Shown piece after piece: positions 54,492 to 64,000 of a stretch of DNA of 64,000 nt; position 1 is the first letter of the stretch, and each line of letters opens with the position of its first letter. Below the pieces are notes generated by a model that was given only the letters and a program-made list of their open reading frames with translations, was not told the DNA's origin and did not search any database. The DNA is taken from contig NW_027460291.1 in the NCBI RefSeq assembly GCF_050947875.1, forward strand, positions 31,123,589-31,187,588, written 5' to 3'. A program made the translations under genes and the position numbers. The stretch comes from Dermacentor variabilis. Taxonomy: Eukaryota > Arthropoda > Arachnida > Ixodida > Ixodidae.

Positions 54492-55339
54492 TTGGTACGA
54501 AACGTTACTCTGACTCTATTCGACATGACCGTTGTTGTCTTGCAATGCTGCCGAGCCCACAGGCAATCAGTGTACTTGCTGCCGACTGTTGGGAGGTCAT
54601 TGTATTGTTTCTAGCGTGTAGCGGAGACGTGGAAACTAACCCTGGCCCTCAAACGCAGGAACTGCTTTTACAGCTGATAGAAGGGCAAAGAGAAATCAAA
54701 GCAGAAATAACGGAAATGAAACAAAAAATCGTTAGTGCTGAAATGGCTTTGTCCCAGATACCTGCACTGGTAAAAAGGGTAGGAGTGATTGAAACAGAAT
54801 TGTTAACTCTGCGATCCACTGTGGCGAAACTGATAAAAAAGGTTGACCAAATAGAGAATCACAGCAGAAGTAATAACATTGTGATCAGAGGCATTCCAGA
54901 TGCGCAGAATAAGACGGAACAAACTTTGAAGCAGGAGGGTGTAGTGGGAATTCTGCAGGGGAAACTTAATCTATCAGTTACAAGTGTCGAACGTATACAT
55001 CGAAGTGGAAAGCCTTCTTCAAACGGACCAAGACCCATCATTATGCGCTTGGGAAGCCTCACAGAAAAAAAGGACGTACTGCGCAATCGCAATAAGCTCA
55101 GGGGCACGAATATTTTCATCAATGAGGACTTCTCGCATGATGTAAGAAGGAAAAGACAATGCCTTTGGAACAGCGCATTGGAAAACAGAAAAAGGAAAGA
55201 GAAGGTCGCACTTGTGTATGATAAAATGAAGATAAACGGAGTGATGTACGCATGGGATGAAGCCTCAAACCAACGCTATCGCGTGACTGACAGCTCGTTT
55301 AATACAGGTGCAAGAACCACTGCTTCCTTAAATGACTGA
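54461..55339 (+). CDS. LINE ORF1 with 2A motif, coiled coil and L1-type RNA-binding fold
   Basis: The 292-residue protein has three parts. Residues 51-63 read LACSGDVETNPGP, a complete 2A signature (DxExNPGP) at which ribosomes can skip the Gly62-Pro63 bond, releasing a 62-residue leader. Residues about 64-130 form a heptad-like coiled coil (LLLQLIEGQREIKAEITEMK, then KLIKKVDQIENH). Residues about 134-240 resemble the RRM and C-terminal domain of L1 ORF1 (NNIVIRGIPDAQNK, SVERIHRSGKPSSNGPRPII, FINEDFSHDVRRKRQCLW). The ORF1 protein binds LINE RNA as a trimer in L1. The frame is undamaged although ORF2 is not. Confidence 0.88.
   Translation: MLNPVFLFTQVGTKRYSDSIRHDRCCLAMLPSPQAISVLAADCWEVIVLFLACSGDVETNPGPQTQELLLQLIEGQREIKAEITEMKQKIVSAEMALSQIPALVKRVGVIETELLTLRSTVAKLIKKVDQIENHSRSNNIVIRGIPDAQNKTEQTLKQEGVVGILQGKLNLSVTSVERIHRSGKPSSNGPRPIIMRLGSLTEKKDVLRNRNKLRGTNIFINEDFSHDVRRKRQCLWNSALENRKRKEKVALVYDKMKINGVMYAWDEASNQRYRVTDSSFNTGARTTASLND
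54617..54649 (+). other. 2A ribosome-skipping motif
   Basis: Codons for CSGDVETNPGP. The expected skip is between Gly (54644-54646) and Pro (54647-54649). 2A motifs at ORF1 N-termini are documented in trypanosome L1Tc and in CR1-type LINEs of several invertebrates. Skipping is predicted, not shown. Confidence 0.85.
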
Positions 55340-55359
55340 CATGCGCATCCGGGCAAGCT

Positions 55360-56067
55360 TCGGCTGCTGAACGTCAATGCCCGTAGCCTTGTTAATAAGG
55401 CTGTAGACCTGGAGCACGTTTTGCTTAAGCATCACCCAGATATAGTATTTGTAACAGAAACGTGGCTACGTGAGAGTGTCCGAGATTGTGAAATATGCCC
55501 TCCGGGATATAACGTTATCAGAAATGACCGCAGTAGCAGGGGCGGGGGCGTTGCCATCTTTCTGGAATGCAGCCTTAAATACGCGGTCCTTTACAAACCG
55601 TCCGACATTGAAGCAATATGTTGCAAAATTCTTGGACGCCCTGACTTGATTGTGGGATGCGTATATCGCACCCCGGGAAGTACTGCCGCTAGTATTGATG
55701 CACTGAATAAGAAACTGCATGATTTACGCGTTCAGAAGAAAAGCGTTATCAGAGCGGGCGTTTTCAATGTTCCAGACGTTGAATGGGACGAAATGGAAAC
55801 GAGTACGCGAGACCGCGACGCAGGCTCAGCAATTATAGATATGTGCTTTTCACATGGACTTACACAAATAGTAAGTGACTTTACTAGGGTCTGCGGTAAT
55901 AGCAAATCTGTTCTTGACCTCTTTATTTTAAGTCATAGCATTCTATCGAGATACTATAGAGTTGTCATTCTGCCCGGGATCTCGGATCACTCGATTGTAG
56001 GATTGTCTTTAAATATATGTTCCTTTTCAAGGGTCCGTAGGCTTGTTTCATATTACAGACAGTTTAA
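55360..56067 (+). pseudogene. CR1-like ORF2 endonuclease, catalytic Asp lost
   Basis: LLNVNARSLVNKAVDLEHVL lies before the frame at 55421. Then come VFVTETWL (Glu), GGGVAIFLE, IVGCVYRTPGS, AGVFNVPDVEWDE, SVLDLFILS and LPGISDHSIVGLSL. The GDFN motif reads GVFN: Asp to Val at a catalytic position. The frame is interrupted at YYRQFN by the foldback and resumes in phase at 56685 (EADDTAIIDEL). Confidence 0.85.
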
Positions 56068-56212
56068 CGTAGTAGTTCTGCGGAAACCCGCAAGGTGGAG
56101 AGAAGTAATGAATAAAGGGAAAATCAGACATCCACCCGTTCGTAGCAATTGCTACAAAGGAAACCCATACGGTTTCCTCGAAAGAAAAGCCTCAGGGTTG
56201 AAGAAAAATTCG

Positions 56213-56285
56213 TCCTGGTCCGGGACTCGAACCCGGGACCACCGCCTTTCCGGGGCAGCCGCTCTACCATCTGAGCTAACCAGGC
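56213..56285 (-). pseudogene. tRNA-like segment, foldback unit 1
   Basis: On the minus strand TTAGCTCAGATGGTAGAGC gives an A box and GGTTCGAGTCCCGGACCAG a B box and 3' acceptor side. It differs from the unit 2 copy at one position or so (CCAGGACG versus CCAGCACG beyond the acceptor). It lies in a repeat, so it is likely a tRNA-derived module rather than a functional gene. Confidence 0.7.
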
Positions 56286-56493
56286 GGCTAGCAGATGGCA
56301 GGGCGAAGTCGAATTTGTCGACAACACGAAGCAAAGCCTTTGTAGCAATTGCTACGAACTGGTGGATGTCTGATTTTCCCTTTATTCATTACTTCTCTCG
56401 ACCTTGCGGGTTTCCGCAGAACTACTACGTCAAACACTTGCCTTTGCTTCGTGTTGTCGACAAATTCGACTTCGCCCTGCCATCTGCTAGCCG

Positions 56494-56566
56494 CCTGGTT
56501 AGCTCAGATGGTAGAGCGGCTGCCCCGGAAAGGCGGTGGTCCCGGGTTCGAGTCCCGGACCAGCAC
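56494..56566 (+). pseudogene. tRNA-like segment, foldback unit 2
   Basis: Plus-strand cloverleaf-like sequence: CCTGGTTAGCTCAGATGG, GTAGAGC, an anticodon-arm region CTGCCCCGGAAAGGCGG, then GGTCCCGGGTTCGAGTCCC and GGACCAG. If folded canonically the loop would present GGA, but the base before it is C, not the usual U33, so function is doubtful. Confidence 0.7.
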
Positions 56567-56668
56567 GAATTTTTCTTCAACCCTGAGGCTTTTCTTTCGA
56601 GGAACCCGTATGGGTTTCCTTTGTAACAATTGCTACGAACGGCTGGATGTCTGATTTTCCCTTTATTC

Positions 56669-58857
56669 ATTACAGACAGTTTAATGAAGCTGATGATACT
56701 GCAATAATAGATGAACTAGCCTTCTCTTTTGAGAAGTTTGAAAAATTAAGTCAAGATGAATCTGCGCATATCGATGAGTTGTGGTTAAACTTCAAGCGAA
56801 CGGTTCACAAATGTATAGGCCGCTATGTACCTCTCAAATGTAAAACAAAACGAATGCACAGTCCATGGATTACGAGAGAGATCATACAACTGAAAAAAAA
56901 GTGGCAAGGCGTAGGGCACTTTATAAGCGTACACATGATTCCGCTCTTCGTGATGATATGTCAAACTTAAGTAAACAGCTAAAGTTAATGATGAAGGAAT
57001 CCAGGGACAAGTACTATGGTGTCACTATGGATACTTTTCTAAGTGAATGACCCCAAAAGTTTTGGAGGCACCTGGCTCCAACTAAGAAGGTAGTCACTAA
57101 AATAAACACAGAAGAGGGACTTATTAAGGATAAAGGTCATATAGCGGACGCCTTCAACAATTTTTTTGCTAGTGTGTTCACCAGTGATGATGGAAAGCAG
57201 TCAAAATTTGAGGTACGCCAACAGCTACCAGTTGCAGAGGAACTGCGGGTAACGTATGAAGGAATATTAAACTTGCTGCTGAACCTAAATACAAAGAAAT
57301 CGGCAGGTCCTGATGAGATACCAAATTTGTTTTTAAACAGGTATGCTGAATGGACTGCGAAGTACCGCTTCATTATCTTTACGAAGTGACTACGGTCAGG
57401 CACACTTCCTGAAGAATGGAAAATGAGCAAAGTTATATCCGTATTTAAAGACGGTGACGCCACGTCTATTGCCAATTACAGGCCCATTGCGCTAACGTCA
57501 AGCTATTGTAAAGTATTATGATATATTGTTTCTAAGTACATTGGGCTGTTTTTCTCACAGAACAAAATTCTTAGTAACTATCAACATGAGTTTCGCGAAG
57601 GCTTGTCAACCGTAACACAACTACCAGAAAGTGTTCACGATTTCAGCAAAGTTATTGATGGCAAAGCACAAATAGATCTGATCTTTCTCGACTTCAAAAA
57701 GGCATTTGGTAAGGTTATTCATAGGAAACTGTTAATTAAACTAAAGGCTATTTTAGGAGATACAGGTGTAGTCAAATGGGTGGAGGACTTTCTTACTGAT
57801 CGCCGACAGTTCGTCAGTATTGATGAAAATAGGTCCGGGGTCTGTGACGTCAAATCAGGCGTGCCTCAAGGTTGTTCTTGGGCCTGTGTTGTTTCTGGTA
57901 AATATTAATGGCCTAATCGAAGGATTGGCCACAGTCACAACGAGGTTATTCCCAGATGACTGTGTCATATATATACAAAAGTGAAATCTATTAGTGGCCA
58001 GATACTTTTAAATAACTTCTTAGAAAAAGTGCACCAATGGTGCGACACGTGGCAGATGTCTCTTAACCCAGCAAAGACTGTATGTATGACTATCACACAC
58101 AAACATGAACCTCTGTCATTCACATACACTCTACAAGGTGAACCACTTCATCGCGTAACCGAGTAAAAATATCTCGGAATTTTAATAACATCTGACCTTA
58201 GTTGGACACCACACATTAAAAAAGTAGTAGGGAAAGCCAACCAGATTATAACCAGGTTATATTCGACGTGTCCTTAACCTAGCATCTCCAGCCACGAAAC
58301 TGACTGCTTATAAAGTGCTTGTGCGCCCAGTATTAGAATATGCATGTGAAGTGTGGGATCCGTATTTGAAAGATTCACTGTCAAAACTGGAGCAAGTTCA
58401 AAGACGTGCATTGCGGTTTATTTATTCCCGGTACCGCCGGCAAGACGCCGTAACACCACTTTACGCGAGGGCAAACCTGCCCCTACTTAATGTCAGGAGG
58501 ACGGAAAAACGACTTTGCCTTTTCTGTTTAATCATTCATGAGCTGCTACTTGTTGATAAGTCTCGCTACATAAATTAATCTAAGACCCGCATAATGCGAA
58601 ATAAACATAGCAGACACGTTAAGGAAAATCGATTTCACAAGCATTGCTACAAGTACTCATTCTTCCTTTCGACAGCACGTGACTGGAATTGTGTCCCTGC
58701 AAACATTGTAAACGCAGGGACCCGTGAGCAGTTTTCTGAACTTTTGTCCGAATATTTTCAACAATATGGCATATATTGCTGCATCACTGTATTCTATTGT
58801 TCCGTTCACTGCTTGCTGTATGTTGATATATTGTTACCACTCCTGTCTTGGTCCTGA
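56669..58857 (+). pseudogene. CR1-like ORF2 reverse transcriptase and C-terminus
   Basis: After the foldback: EADDTAIIDELAFSFEKFEK and KTKRMHSPWITREIIQLKKK, frame change near 56900, NTKKSAGPDEIPNLF, NYRPIALTSSYCK near 57480, QIDLIFLDFKKAFGKVIH (motif A Asp kept; the following FD is FG), VKSGVPQGCS, and RLFPDDCVIYI near 57950 (FPDD instead of FADD). The thumb and C-terminus read PVLEYACEVWDPYLKDSLSK and HSRHVKENRFHKHCYKYSFF. Stops at about 57048, 57387 and 57979 and several frame changes disable it. Confidence 0.82.
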
Positions 58858-58893
58858 TGTGGACCGACAGTATCTGTAAATAAAAATAAAAAA

Positions 58894-60752
58894 ACATTGG
58901 TAGTGCGTTAAAGCAGCGTCTTGGTAGGGGGTGGGCGGGTATGTCACACGACAGGAGCAAATTGTTTTGCACCTTCTCAGCAGAGGGCACATTGACTTGA
59001 AGAAGCGCGAAATTTAAACCGTTAAGGGGCTTATTACAGCTGGAGTTTTGAGCGGTAATTGCAGAGCGAGTGTCATTCAGTCTGTTTGCGCGCGCGTGTT
59101 TTTGTGAGCCAACAGGGAAGGAGAGGGAGCGTATATGGGTGTGGGCACACCTTGAGCATGCGTGCGTGTTTACTTGCATTTGCGTGAGTGCGCGTGTTTG
59201 TGTCTCAGTATTTGAATATGCGTGCACACGAGGGCGTGTATGCGTGTGCGATCATATGGGTGTTTGTGTGTGCGTGCAGTTCTGTGTGTGTGCGTGCGTA
59301 CATTTTTGCGCGTGTGTGCATGCGTCGGCGCATGTAAATATGAATGCGGGTGAGCATTTGTCGTATCTCTCTCTCTCTCTCTCTCTCGCTCTCTGTGTGT
59401 GTGTGCGTGCGTGCGTGCGTGTGCGCGCGCGCGCGCGAGCCTTTCACCGCTTACACCTACTCTTGCGCATGAATGGGGTATAGAGTTTATTTAAACCCAT
59501 ATTTAAATCTACGAGACAAGAACGAAGGACATCGCATTTATAGCATTATCTCTTTCTAAAAGCTAAATCAATTAAAAGAAAAGAAAACGCAGTTGCCTTC
59601 CACTGTGTGAAGAAGGATGACCAGCGAAGCTTTGTATTTGGGCCCCTTAATGGCGAGCTACACCATTACCGCGGGTCTTGCCGACATTCCACTATCTTCG
59701 GCATCGGCCCACGTATGGGGAGTGCATAAAACGCCCCTCACCGGGCCCCATAACAAATTTTGGTTATACGCTGAAAGTTGTTACGTGTCCTCTAGGGAGC
59801 GTTCTGCAGTAAAAAAATTTCAAATCGGCTCATTAATAGCCGGGATACAAATATTTCAGTGCCGCGAATCCATGATTTCAGGGGGCAAGCTCCAGTGCAC
59901 AGTGAGGCACTCTCTCCACTCGCCCTGTCTAGCCTCCGCAAGCGAAATTCCTTGCCTGCGTTCTCCCATACCGGGCCTCGAGGATTGCGTGACACATACC
60001 TCACGGGCCCCGCCTTCATTTTTGTTCTCCTCGGTTTCTTTTTGTTTCTTTTTTTATTATTGCGGCGCTGCGCACGAGCTATTGCGATTGTCTGGTTTCG
60101 TACAGCGCACGATTTTGCGTGCTGTTCACAAGGGCACATGACTAGCGGTATAATTCAGTGCTACACGAATACTGAGGCAGAACAAGCGGATCGCAGAGCA
60201 TGATCACACCGCTGGAACACGGTAGAAAATGGCGTAGTTTTGGTACCTGCGCACGTGACTGCACGACCGTGTGAAGAAGCAGACGAAGCGGAAGCACATC
60301 TGGCTTGCTTCAGTGCGAAGTAAAACAAAAAACACGCTGACATTCCGTTTCTGTTTTATTATTTCTCTAAACTTCCATTCAATTCGAACAACAGACCACA
60401 CAAATAACAGGGGGTGCCTTGAATAATTCTCGAAGTGACTTGTCACCACGAGCGACGTCACAGGCGGACCCGAGTATGTAGGCGTAGGGGCACGATTACG
60501 TCACTGACCGGCTTGGAGCGCAGCGGCCGCGAGGAGAAGGGAAAATTGCGTTCGGATTGAAATGTCAGACCTTTCCGCGGCGCGTAGCAATGTAATTCTT
60601 TGCAGACACCATCGGTATCGCGCAATGTATGGTCTGCACTTGTGAGCTTAAAATGGCCAGACCTGGCGAGGGACTGCACCTCAGGCGTGGGTCGGCCCGG
60701 TATTGCACTATCTTCGCGATTTTGTTCTACACGCGCGCACGATAAGTACATG
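58894..60752. other. 1.9 kb without a supported gene; GT-rich tract 59085-59430
   Basis: 59085-59430 is dominated by GTGTGCGTGC-type alternating purine-pyrimidine sequence, with a (CT)n tract at about 59369-59388 and a GCGCGCGCGC tract near 59424. The remaining sequence shows nothing recognisable. Confidence 0.5.
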
Positions 60753-61352
60753 TAATATTTTTATTTATTTATTTTATTTCGGACAACAATACATGGTGTC
60801 CGCGGGGAGAGGCTAAAGGAGACGAAGATGTATGTCTCCTGACGAGGCCTAACACCCGCATTACACGTCGGTGTAGATGGTGCGGAGTAACATATCAGTG
60901 AGAACAGTGGTACATCAAACACAGTGAGACAAGGATTCAACATAAGCAATTATACAAGCACTGGTCAGGCAGAAAATAATACTGAAGAAGTCCTCAACAA
61001 TGAGCGATAGTAAGTGGTGTAGAAAGGGAAAAAAACACATTCGCACAGAGCAGTAGGAATAACAATAAAATGCAGCAGGTATGCATAACAAAATTCCACA
61101 CGGGGGTGTTCAAAAGATGGCTCATTTTCTTCTTGAAGTGATGAATGTTGACACTCTCCAGGGCACAAGCAATTAATGTTGGATATGTATTGCATAAAAT
61201 GATTTGGTGATATGTAGCCTGGGTACCGTAATTAGTGCGAGGCCTAGAACCAATCAAAGAAGTTGTGCGCAAGTTATGTGTGATTTCTCTATTCAAATAA
61301 GAACGAGAAAAAGATTCAAAGTCATGTTTTATTTTTTGGTAGATTAGGAGTG

Positions 61353-62841
61353 CTAAGTAGTGTTTGTAGCATAGGAAAAACAGTAACACCTTACAAGAGG
61401 TAAACATGCCATTAGTACTAACAGGATATCTACCCAAAATGCGCAAGGCTCTTTTTTGTAGACAGAACAACCTATCCGAGTCAGTTTTATTACAGGTTCC
61501 CCGCACCAAGAGAATATACACAATATGAGAATGAATAAGAGAAAAATATAACTATTTTTTACACGGAATGGAAGAAAATAACGAAGTCGTTGAATTATCC
61601 CAATTGATCTTGATATTCGTATCCGCAGACTGTTGACGTGATCGGTCCAGCCCAAGTCACCGCGGAAACGAACTCATGCAAACTTATGAGAATTCATCTG
61701 CTCAATTTCTGTGTTATTAAAATATAGTCGGATATTATGATCAAGAAACTTATTTTTGGCGCGAAATAGCACGTATTTAGTTTTCTTATGTTTAGTTTAA
61801 GCTTATTGGCATCAAGCCATGTCCGCAGCTCATTGAGCCAGATATTGGATCGATATTCAAGCAAGGAAAGGTGGGGCCGGAAAAGAAGACATTGGTGTCA
61901 TCAGCGTAGAAGACCATACTTGAACTTGAGTGTATATTTACTATATCATTAATATATAAAATTAAAAGTAGAGGGCCGAAGATAGAGCCTTGCGGTACAC
62001 CGAATTTTATTATACCTGTGTCGGATTTAAACTCCTGTAGCCATGTAGACTGCCTCTATCCTATAAGATAGCTTTCCAACAATTTCTGTGCAATACAACG
62101 AATTTCATATTTTTCTAGCTTTAGTAGTAAGATATGGTGTTTAATTGAATCAAAAGCTTTGCGAAAGTCTAGAAATATTCCGATGGTGAAAAGCTTTTGT
62201 TCGAAGTTAGAAATAAGGCGATCTGTTACGTCCTGTAGAGCAGTCTGCGTGGATTTACCAGCCTGGAATGCATACTGTTCTCTACATATGTTTTTTATCT
62301 AGGAGGTTTTGTAATCTTTTATACCACACGTTCTGCGATTTCAGAAAACAGTGGCAATATCGAGATAGGGCGATAGTTGTTCATATCATTTTTGTCAACT
62401 CCCTTGTAGATTACTGTAACTCGAGCTGATTTCATCTTATCGGGGAAGACACCATTCAGGAGCATTCTGTTACATATATGCGTTAAAGGTGGACTAATGC
62501 TTCTGATAGCGGCTTTTACTGGTACCGTACTTACATCGTCATCACCTGGCGAACATTTATTTTTAAGGGAATTAACGAGAGCTACGACTTCTTCTTCAGA
62601 CGCGGGGGTCAGAAATAGACTCACAGCAACTAGCTTTCATATAAAGCTCTATAGGTGATGGGCGACACGCGCCTGCTGTGATATGACAAGCGCCTGCATT
62701 AAGAAAATATTCATTAAATGTATTAGCAAGTGTTACACCAGAGCAGGAAGTTCCATCGATCAGTAGCTCGGAAGGTAGACGAGGTTTCCCATTGGATATC
62801 ATGCCATTTACAACGTTCCAAACTTCTTTCGGTTTGTCCAC
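61353..62841 (-). pseudogene. CR1-like reverse transcriptase (frameshifted)
   Basis: Blocks: NGKPRLPSELLIDGTSCSGV, TLANTFNEYFLNAGA, VALVNSLKNKCSPGDDDV, NNYRPISILPLFSEIAERV, then two frame changes near 62320 and 62280. TIGIFLDFRKAFDSIKHHIL (motif A), KFGVPQGSIFGPLLLILYIN and MVFYADDTNVFFSG (motif C intact) lie at about 61900-62200. The C-terminal part is at 61655-60994 in two frames. Confidence 0.85.
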
Positions 62842-62951
62842 TAATGAAGCAAATTTGTTTTCGTGATAGGAAGTTTTCGCCTTTTTTAGATCCAGATTAA
62901 ATTTGTTTCTGAATTTTTTTAATTCTTTGAAATCGGTTGGGTCTTTCGTTT

Positions 62952-63944
62952 CTAAAAAATGAGCAAATAAGGAGTTTTTATATCGAATGCGTTTGAGAAG
63001 AGGCGGCGTAATCCAGTCTTTCTTAGCTTTTTTTTGTTTTGCTTATGGACGGCAACCATAGGAAATTCAAGGTTGTAATTGTGTTGTACCTTTTCTAAAA
63101 GCATATTGTACGCTACGGACGGATCATTTTCCAGATATACTTCTGCCCAACAAGTTTCAGCCATAAGTGAACAAAAATAGGCAATTGTATCATCATTCAC
63201 TGTTCGTCGCTTGTACTTAGGTTTGACAGAGTGTTGCTTAATTGAGAACAGGCCAAACATATGACCGCTTATGGCTGATGAAAAGACACCTGCGGTAGCT
63301 TTATGTGGGGAAAAATTTGTAAAACAGGGATCAATGAGTGTTTCTGTTTGCTGGCTTATTCTGGTACGTAGGTCGATAACATTTTGACAACCGTGTAAGA
63401 ACATCAATTCAAGTAGTTTAGTCTGCATCGGGTTTTTTTTAAGCAAATCGACGTTCATATCACCAAATATAATAACACACCACCTGTTTTGATTGGCTAA
63501 ATTAAGGAAACTATCAGAGAAATCAAGGAATGCATCAAGATTACCATGAGGGGGGCAGTATACTAAAAGTAAAGCAATGTCGCAATGCAGTAAGCTAACA
63601 ACTTCAAAGTTTTCATTTACAACACATGAGTCTGTAAGAACGTCATAGAGCAAACGTTCGTGTACGTATGGAGATATACTGCCTCCGCGCTTACCTTGTC
63701 GGAACATAGAAATGTGATTGTAGCATGGAATCTGCACAACTTCTGCATCAGAGCTATATCAAGTTTCCGTGAAACCAATGACATCAAAACCACGCTTTAG
63801 TTTCTCTAATTTAGCTTCAGTTTCTTCGACCTTATGCTTCAAACTGCGTACATTTAGGTGATACAAGGAGAGGACCTCTTGAGGAGGATAAGCGATGGCA
63901 TTGAACACTTGATTGAAAATGTCAGGGTCATAGTAAGCCATCAT
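62952..63944 (-). pseudogene. CR1-like ORF2 endonuclease (one stop, SDH changed)
   Basis: The ATG at 63942-63944 starts MMAYYDPDIFNQ. Then come LYHLNVRSLKHKVEETEAKL (Asn), FDVIGFTET (Glu), a TGA at the Trp codon that normally follows, CYNHISMFRQGKRGGSISPY, VIIFGDMNVDLLKKN (Asp/Asn) and AISGHMFGLF. The last motif is normally SDH; here Asp is Gly. The frame is otherwise open for 331 codons. Confidence 0.85.
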
Positions 63945-64000
63945 TCCAAACAGAGTTCTGTGGCAGGGGCCCGGCCGAGTAGCATAGACGCTGCTGACTC

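Larger units (their letters stand above)
56068..56668. mobile_element. tRNA-containing foldback element in the LINE ORF
   Basis: ATTACAGACAGTTTAA occurs at 56052-56067 and 56669-56684, a 16-bp target duplication. Inside, unit 1 (56068-56429) has long terminal inverted repeats of about 95 bp beginning CGTAGTAGTTCTGCGG and contains a minus-oriented tRNA-like segment. After an 11-base joint, unit 2 (56441-56668) is a partial inverse copy with the tRNA-like segment on the plus strand. The whole can fold into a large palindrome. No coding capacity. Confidence 0.88.
54150..58893 (+). mobile_element. CR1-like LINE with 2A-bearing ORF1, split by a foldback
   Basis: Plus-strand order: a 5' region with a duplicated 62-bp segment, ORF1 (54461-55339), ORF2 endonuclease (from about 55360), a 601-bp foldback insertion, RT (to about 58580), C-terminus (to 58840) and a tail of AATAAAAATAAAAAAA near 58880. 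No RNase H. This is the CR1/L2 plan. ORF1 is open; ORF2 is broken in several places. The 5' boundary is uncertain. Confidence 0.88.
60753..64000 (-). mobile_element. CR1-like LINE, minus strand, reaches window edge
   Basis: The 3' tail (AAATAAAATAAATAAATAAA on minus) lies at 60753-60780. RT spans about 61350-62850 and endonuclease 62952-63944. The 5' part, including any ORF1, lies beyond the right edge or is missing. Sequence differs from the 54-kb CR1 copy, so it is a separate family. Confidence 0.87.

Noticed and set aside
56494..56566. functional tRNA gene with anticodon GGA
   Set aside because: Present twice in a mobile foldback, the base at position 33 is not U, and a serine tRNA would need a long variable arm that is absent.
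55421..56626. 401-codon frame as one protein
   Set aside because: The first half is CR1 endonuclease; the second half is translation of the foldback insertion, including tRNA-like sequence.

Overview
The window reads as chelicerate, most likely ixodid tick, nuclear DNA. The argument is indirect: there is no dense gene set, almost everything recognisable is transposon sequence, and several copies of a tRNA-headed SINE match the Ruka type known from ixodid ticks. No intact host gene was found. The only host-like coding sequence is a single THAP-type exon (52233-52445) with three of its four zinc ligands replaced. A Cys-rich reading frame at 40166-40534 is a weak second candidate.

Layout. 1-4.3 kb: minus-strand Ty3/gypsy LTR element running off the left edge. 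4.3-11.3 kb: LINE and SINE fragments in unannotatable sequence. 11.36-13.64 kb: a complete piggyBac transposon with an open 589-residue transposase, inserted at TTAA in the RNase H region of a LINE that ends at about 14.25 kb. 14.76-15.55 kb: a Ruka SINE split by a LINE 3' end. 16.6-22.2 kb: a long, decayed I-type LINE (+). 22.65-24.85 kb: another RNase H LINE (-). 25.7-35.46 kb: a degenerate 14-bp tandem repeat, in places organised in 123-bp units, that hosts a mariner, a Ruka copy and a 5.95-kb I-type LINE (-). 36.3-39.06 kb: an RTE LINE (-) with an almost continuous reading frame. 41.0-43.8 kb and 45.4-46.15 kb: further LINE pieces. 46.3-46.7 kb: a foldback repeat carrying a tRNA-like segment. 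48.64-51.31 kb: a complete Tc1-family transposon with 416-bp inverted repeats and an apparent intron, carrying its own Ruka insertion. 52.2 kb: THAP exon. 53.36-53.65 kb: a long hairpin repeat. 54.15-58.89 kb: a CR1-like LINE (+) whose ORF1 begins with a 2A ribosome-skipping motif and whose endonuclease ORF is split by a 601-bp tRNA-containing foldback. 60.75-64.0 kb: a second CR1-like LINE (-).

The elements form a nested record. In five cases the pre-insertion sequence can be inferred from target duplications: piggyBac in a LINE, LINE in a Ruka, LINE in the 14-bp array, Ruka in a Tc1 transposase, and foldback in a CR1. In three of these, removing the insert restores a reading frame or an exact repeat phase, which independently supports the boundaries. 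Of the autonomous elements only piggyBac looks intact. The RTE copy is close. All others carry stops, frameshifts or lost catalytic residues.

Functional statements rest on motif recognition by eye. Family labels finer than clade, and the tick assignment itself, were not tested by any search.
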